From: Chrysogorgia sp. JL179-B06
Lineage: Eukaryota > Cnidaria > Anthozoa > Scleralcyonacea > Chrysogorgiidae
Direction of reading: 5' to 3'
Length of the DNA stretch: 64,000 bases
Assembly: GCA_035772405.1 (NCBI GenBank)
Contig: JAYKKM010000147.1
Coordinates: 620,001 to 684,000, forward strand
Position numbers and translations under genes: made by a program. Within the stretch, counting starts at the first letter, position 1. Each line of letters starts with the position of its first letter. Positions 26,401 to 32,400 of the stretch are shown one piece after another. The notes below the pieces were generated by a model. That model saw nothing but the letters and a program-made list of their open reading frames with translations. It ran no database searches and had not been told where the DNA came from.

Positions 26401-29400
26401 AGAGTCATTTACAGATAGAATGTTCGAAACGAGAGCAAAGGAATCCGAAGGAGGGAAAAGAGAAACAGTCGAGTCCATAGGACGGAATTTGACTGTAACT
26501 CCAGAAGCCCTTAATCCCAAAGAAGGGGAGGATGCCGTATTGCAAGGAATGTACGTGGAAGGAACGCTAAAAGGAAGAAACGTAAAATGACTGTAGACAC
26601 TGGTAGGAGCATTTGCATCATAAGGTATCCGATGCTGGAGAAGATTGGCGTGGAATCGTCGAATGTGGAGCCCGTTAACAAGTAAAAACAGAGTGCATTT
26701 TGGGCTTGCAACAGCAAGGATGTTCCCTTGACATTGTTAACAAAGTAATGGTGATGGGAGAAACCCGCGTGCCTCTCTTGAAGTGGGTATCCTGGAGGGA
26801 GAGAATGGGGTATAATTGAACCGGTCGGCTTTCAAGAAGCAATTCCTGGAATTGTGCAATTCCTGGAATTGTAGTTGGTAAAATTATGGCAACTGTTGCA
26901 GATGAGTCCCGCACCGTTCTAGTACGAATGGACAAGGACAGCCAGACCAATCAAGCAACCACCTAGGAAATTGCCACAAGCGAAAAGAGAAGTTGCCTCT
27001 CAGGCTGTGAAAGACATGCTTCAGAACTGTCGCATAACCTGCGTTATTACGCTGCGCCGGTTCGTTTATTCAATATAGACTCGACAATCTGGGGACTGTA
27101 TCTTTCAGTTAAAATGCGTTTATTTAGCGTCACTCTCTCGGATTCAGTATGGTTTTTACAACCTTCGCACTATCGTGTCTAAACAAGAATGCCAACCTAA
27201 GATCCGGTCTCAAAGTCCAAGTTGGCTCACAGGGCTTCATTGTTCCCCACGTGTAACATCTAATTAATTGTTCTGTTCTATTATTATTTGCTGTGAATTT
27301 ATTTACCCTAACCTATTATTTTACTATCATGCTGATTTTGTGATTATTTACTTAACTATTCTACCACAAGAACAAAAAATCTAGCCCTCCACGAGCCCGC
27401 GATCCTCACCCGTCGTATTAGTGAAGAAAAAGGATGGAATTGTTCGATTGTGTGTGGATTACAGAAAATTGAATGAAGTAACCATCAAAGATATCGTACC
27501 CGTTGCCAAGTATAGACGAAACTCTGGACACTCGGTTGTTCCCAGTGTTTTTCAACATTGCATCTAAATAGTGGCTACTGGTTGCTATGGATTTCAAGGA
27601 GCATTGGTATTTAATGAACTACCAGACGAATTGAGGAATGAAACGTCGTTTTTGACTTTTAAAGAAAAAGCTGATCCGATGTCTGTATTAACCATACATA
27701 TTAAGCGGGTGTCTAAATTAAGACGGATTCCACTGTATTGTTACAGTTCTTGCTTTTGTTATAAGCATTTAACTTGCACATGTATATATTGACATCATAG
27801 ATATACTATGGTTAGGCCAATGGTATTTGAAGTAACAATCATGTTTATGTTATGGTTGGTTTTGTTCTACAAAACCCAAAACCTGTTATTCCCTGGTAGA
27901 AATCCTAAATATTAGATAAATAGGATCCTGATATGATCTAGATAGGATCCTGATCCTATCAGGAAAATCTAAAATCCTGTCATTAATACTCAAAATCCTA
28001 AACAGGATTGAGGACCCTATCAGGAAAATCTAAAATCCTGTCATTAATATTCAAGATCCTGAACAGGATCCTATCAAGGAAAATTTAAGATCCTGTCATT
28101 AATCATCAAGATACTGAACAGGATCCTACCAGGAAAATCTAAGATCCTGTCATTAATATTCAAGATCCTGAACAGGATCCTATCAAGGAAATCTAAGATC
28201 CTGTCATTAATATTCAAGATCCTGAACAGGATCCTATCAAGGAAATCTAAGATCCTGTTATTAATATTCAAGATCCTGAACAGGATCCTATCAAGGATAA
28301 TCTAAGATCCTGTCATTAATCATCAAGATCCTGAACAGGATCCTATCAGGAAAATCTAAGATCCTGTCATTAATGTTCAAGATCCTGAACAGGATCCTAT
28401 CAGGAAAATCTAAGATTCTGTCATTAATCATCAAGATCCTGAACAGGATCCTATCAGGAAAATCTAAGATCCTGTCATTAATCATCAGGAAAATCTAAGA
28501 TTCTGTCATTAATATTCAAGATCCTGAACAGGATTAGTGTTTGTGATCGCGTAATCAAAGTTATCCCTTCACCAGAGGAATAACGATAGACCAGCTTCGT
28601 CTGGTTGTCTTGCCATTTGTCCACTTGAGAGACTAGACAGTCGATAGTCAATAATTCCTTAATTGGAGCAGCGGCACTTTTAGGTCCTTCGTGATCGAGA
28701 TCTCACAATTTTATTCGAAGTTATGTTATTACTTATCGCGCAAAAAAACACCTCTCTTTAATTAGTGCATATCTTTTCATTGGTTGTTTTGCGAACTGCT
28801 AAGTAAACAATGTCAATCATGCTATAAATGAGGTTTGTACGTTTTTATAAATAGGATTTTGGCAGGCGTTCCTTTCGCCAAACTCCCGCCTAGAAACTAG
28901 GCTAGTGATAATATAGGCTAGTGGTAATATAGGCTACTTGATAATATAGGCTAGTGATAATATAGTTCGAGTGACCCTTTAGAGTGTCCCCTAAGAGCAG
29001 TTCGTACTCCGTCGTTGGTTAAAAGTTCGAGTTGGAGAAACTAATTAAAAATTACTCAGACCGCGGAAATTGAAGAGAGTGGAGAAAACATCGGACGTTT
29101 GGGAACTGCTTTCCAGCTGCCATACAATGTTGTTGGCAACCGAGAGAGAAACTACGCGCATTTCTCATTCCAACAAGGTTAGATAAAAACTCTTGTTATG
29201 TTCATTTTAATTTGTATGAGCAATTACTAGATTAAAAAGCGGGGCGGATGCGGATGTAGCCTGCGTGCAGATAATGATGATTGCTGAGAACACAGAAAAT
29301 GCAAGTGAGGGGTAAAACGCACATGAGAAAGCTATAATTTCACGTTCTGTCATCTGAAAAAAACTGGGGATTTTAGTCTTGTACTGGCCCAATTTAGGGG

Positions 29401-32400
29401 CATTTCCATTTCAGCCGGGGGGCCGTCTATGCATGTGGGGGGCCGTCTATGCATGTGAACAGGTAATATTTGAAATTTGAGAACTGGATCCAGAACAACA
29501 AATAAGAAAAGAAAGAAAAATTATTTCGGAACATTTTCAATACGCTGCCTCGTTATCAACAGCCGTTCAACTCTTGATGAAACGCAACTTTGAGAACGTT
29601 CTCTCGCGCAGGACTCAACTGTGCGCAGTTCTTAGACATTGTGGGTATGTCAGCTGGCCAGGTCCCCCATGTGCCATTTGTGTGTCATATCATCCCGATA
29701 GGTAGGATAGGTATACAAACACCCCCATGGTCACACCAGTTATTGACGTCATAAAAACCAATTCCACTTCAGTTATAAAGGAGTTATCTTTGCGTTTTTG
29801 TTTAAAGTTTCAACTGGCGCAAAGGAACAACGTGTGGCTTACATTTGACTTTAGTATCTCTATTTTCGTAAAATCTTCCAGAATATGCCGGTAATGAAAT
29901 TTTGCCAACGCAATTAAGTTGACAGCAAAAGGAAACTTGGCGATTTACACCTCGATATCACTGAGGTCGAGAGTCGCATGTAATAAAGAATAAAATGCCA
30001 ATAAAAAGCCGTTAAACAGATTGCTGCTTTATAATTCAGAATTAATTTCCTTTGCAATCCGAGGCCAGGTTATATACTGCCACATTTGCAAGGTATCAAA
30101 ATAATCTTATCTGCTTCCGTGCACATCCGTTCCCGCTTGACCGTGCGTGAAGAGATTACAACCAACCTCGATTAAAATTTATCCTTACAACTCCAAAGTA
30201 CCACTTCCTGTTCGTGGAACGTTTGAAGCTCGTTTGCGCAATGGTTCGACCGTCACCACCGCAACATTTTACATTGTCGAAGGAAACTCTGGATCTCTAC
30301 TAGGATATGAAACAGCTACAGAGCTCGGCCTGTTAGATATTAAAGTAAAGCAAGGCGAAGTGGTGAACAATTTGGCGCCAAATGCAAGTCGAACATCCGC
30401 CTTAGTGACGCAATACAAACACCTTTTCAACGGTATTGGTAAATTAAAGAATTACAAGCAAAAACTGCACATCGATCCCCAGGTGAAGCCCATCGCACAG
30501 AAATCACGACGAGTCCCTTTTCATTTGCGAAAGCAAGTACATATATCAGCCCGTATTGACGAACTGAAGGAACTTGACATCATAGAATCTGCATCTGGCC
30601 CAACGTCCTGGGTATCTCCTATTGTAGCTGCACCGAAACCGCATAACCCGTCTGAAGTCAGAGTTTCTGGTGACTACAGACAACCAAACCTTACAGTTAC
30701 CCGTGAACGTCACCCCATTCCCAACGTGGAAGAACTTATGGAGGACATGACAGGTGCCACTGTATTTTCAAAGTTAGATCTTCGTGCTGGTTATCACCAA
30801 ATTGAACTGGATGAAGAATCTCGCAACATCGCCACCTTCTGTACACATGAAGGACTGTACCGATACAATAGACTCGTGTGGGGTGCAACGCAAGAGGAAC
30901 ACGACAGCAACTTGGAAGCGCTCTTCAAACGTTTAGATGAGAATGAGCTCACACTCAACGGTGAGAAATGTGAGTATAATCAACCAAGTTTGTGGTTCTA
31001 TGGTTACATTCTCTCCAAAGATGGTTTATCCGCTGATCCAAAGAAAGTTGATGCCATAGTAAAGACCACAACGCCCGAGCATGCATGGTCTGGCCAATTA
31101 CTGCATGTGTCCGTTTCATCCAGAATTTTGCCAGTATCTCTGCTCCTTTACGCGATTTGACCAAGAAGAATACCAAATGGCAGTGGACGTCGGGGACGAA
31201 AATCAAGACTGAAAATCAAGACTGCCATAACGGATGATTGTATCATGGCCTTCTACGACCCAACCAAAGAAACCACTTTAACTGTTGATGCAAGTCCTTT
31301 TGGCCTCGGGGCTATCTTATCGCAAACACAGGATGATGGCACGATTCGCAACATCTCCTATGCAAGTCGCACTCTCACAGCCATGGAACGCCGGTATTCG
31401 CAAACCGAAAAGGAAGTTCTCGCAGTTGTTTGGGGCTGTGAGCGTTTCTACCTTTATCTCATTGGCAAAGAGTTCCTACTCTACACAGATCACAAACCTC
31501 TTGAGATGATCTACAGTCCCAAGTCCAAACCACCTCCTCAGTCCTCGCATTGAACGATGGCTTCTCCGAATGCAGCAGTACCAGTATCAAGTGAAATACC
31601 GACCAGGTGCCTCCAATCCAGCAGATCTGTTGTCACGCCAACCCACTGAAAGCAACAAATGGTCTTCCAACACTGCTGACAAGTATATCAACTTCATTGA
31701 GCGACATGCCATCCCAAAGTCTATGAGCCTGGAAGAAATCGCTACAGCAACAGATAAAGATCCTGAGCTGCAGGCTGTCATCAAAGCTGTTCAATCTGGA
31801 AAGTGGTTTAATCAGAAAGATCCAAACTACCACCACGTTAAAGTCTACCACAAGCTAAAGAACCAGTTCTCGGTCACCGTTAACGGCATTCTTCTGCGCG
31901 ACACACGTATAGTCATACCGAAATCTCTTCGACAATGAACGCTGGCTATTGCTCATGAAGGACATCGAGGAATAGCCAAAACAAAGGCATAATTACTACG
32001 TACCAAAGTATGGTGGCATGGTCTAGACTCGGAAGTAGAAAACCTCGTGAAAAGATGTTTACCTTGTCAATCTGCAACCATACAAGCTCCACAACCAAAA
32101 GATCCTCTTCAAATGACCACGATGCCAACTAAGCCCTGGAACGTTGTATACGCTGATTTCTGTGGCCCTTTTCCCACTGGCGAAACCGTCCTAGTGGTAA
32201 TTGATGGTTATTCCCGCTTTCCTGAAGTCGAAGTTATGAAAACGACTACAACCACTGCTGTTGTTTCCCATATCTTAAAATAATTTTCTCCTGGAATGGT
32301 TACCCTGAAGAATTCACCAGTGACAATGGCCCTCCATTTTCCACTACCTCACACAGAATGGCGTCCGTCATAGGAAAATTACAACTGAAAATTACAACTG

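Noticed and set aside
28074..28485. Minus-strand repeat frames with an 18-residue unit ([20 protein letters not shown])
   Set aside because: They arise from the 54-bp satellite; the unit length keeps the frame open by chance.
27900..28535. CRISPR-like regular repeats
   Set aside because: Units are contiguous 54-bp satellite copies without unique spacers, in a eukaryotic intron.
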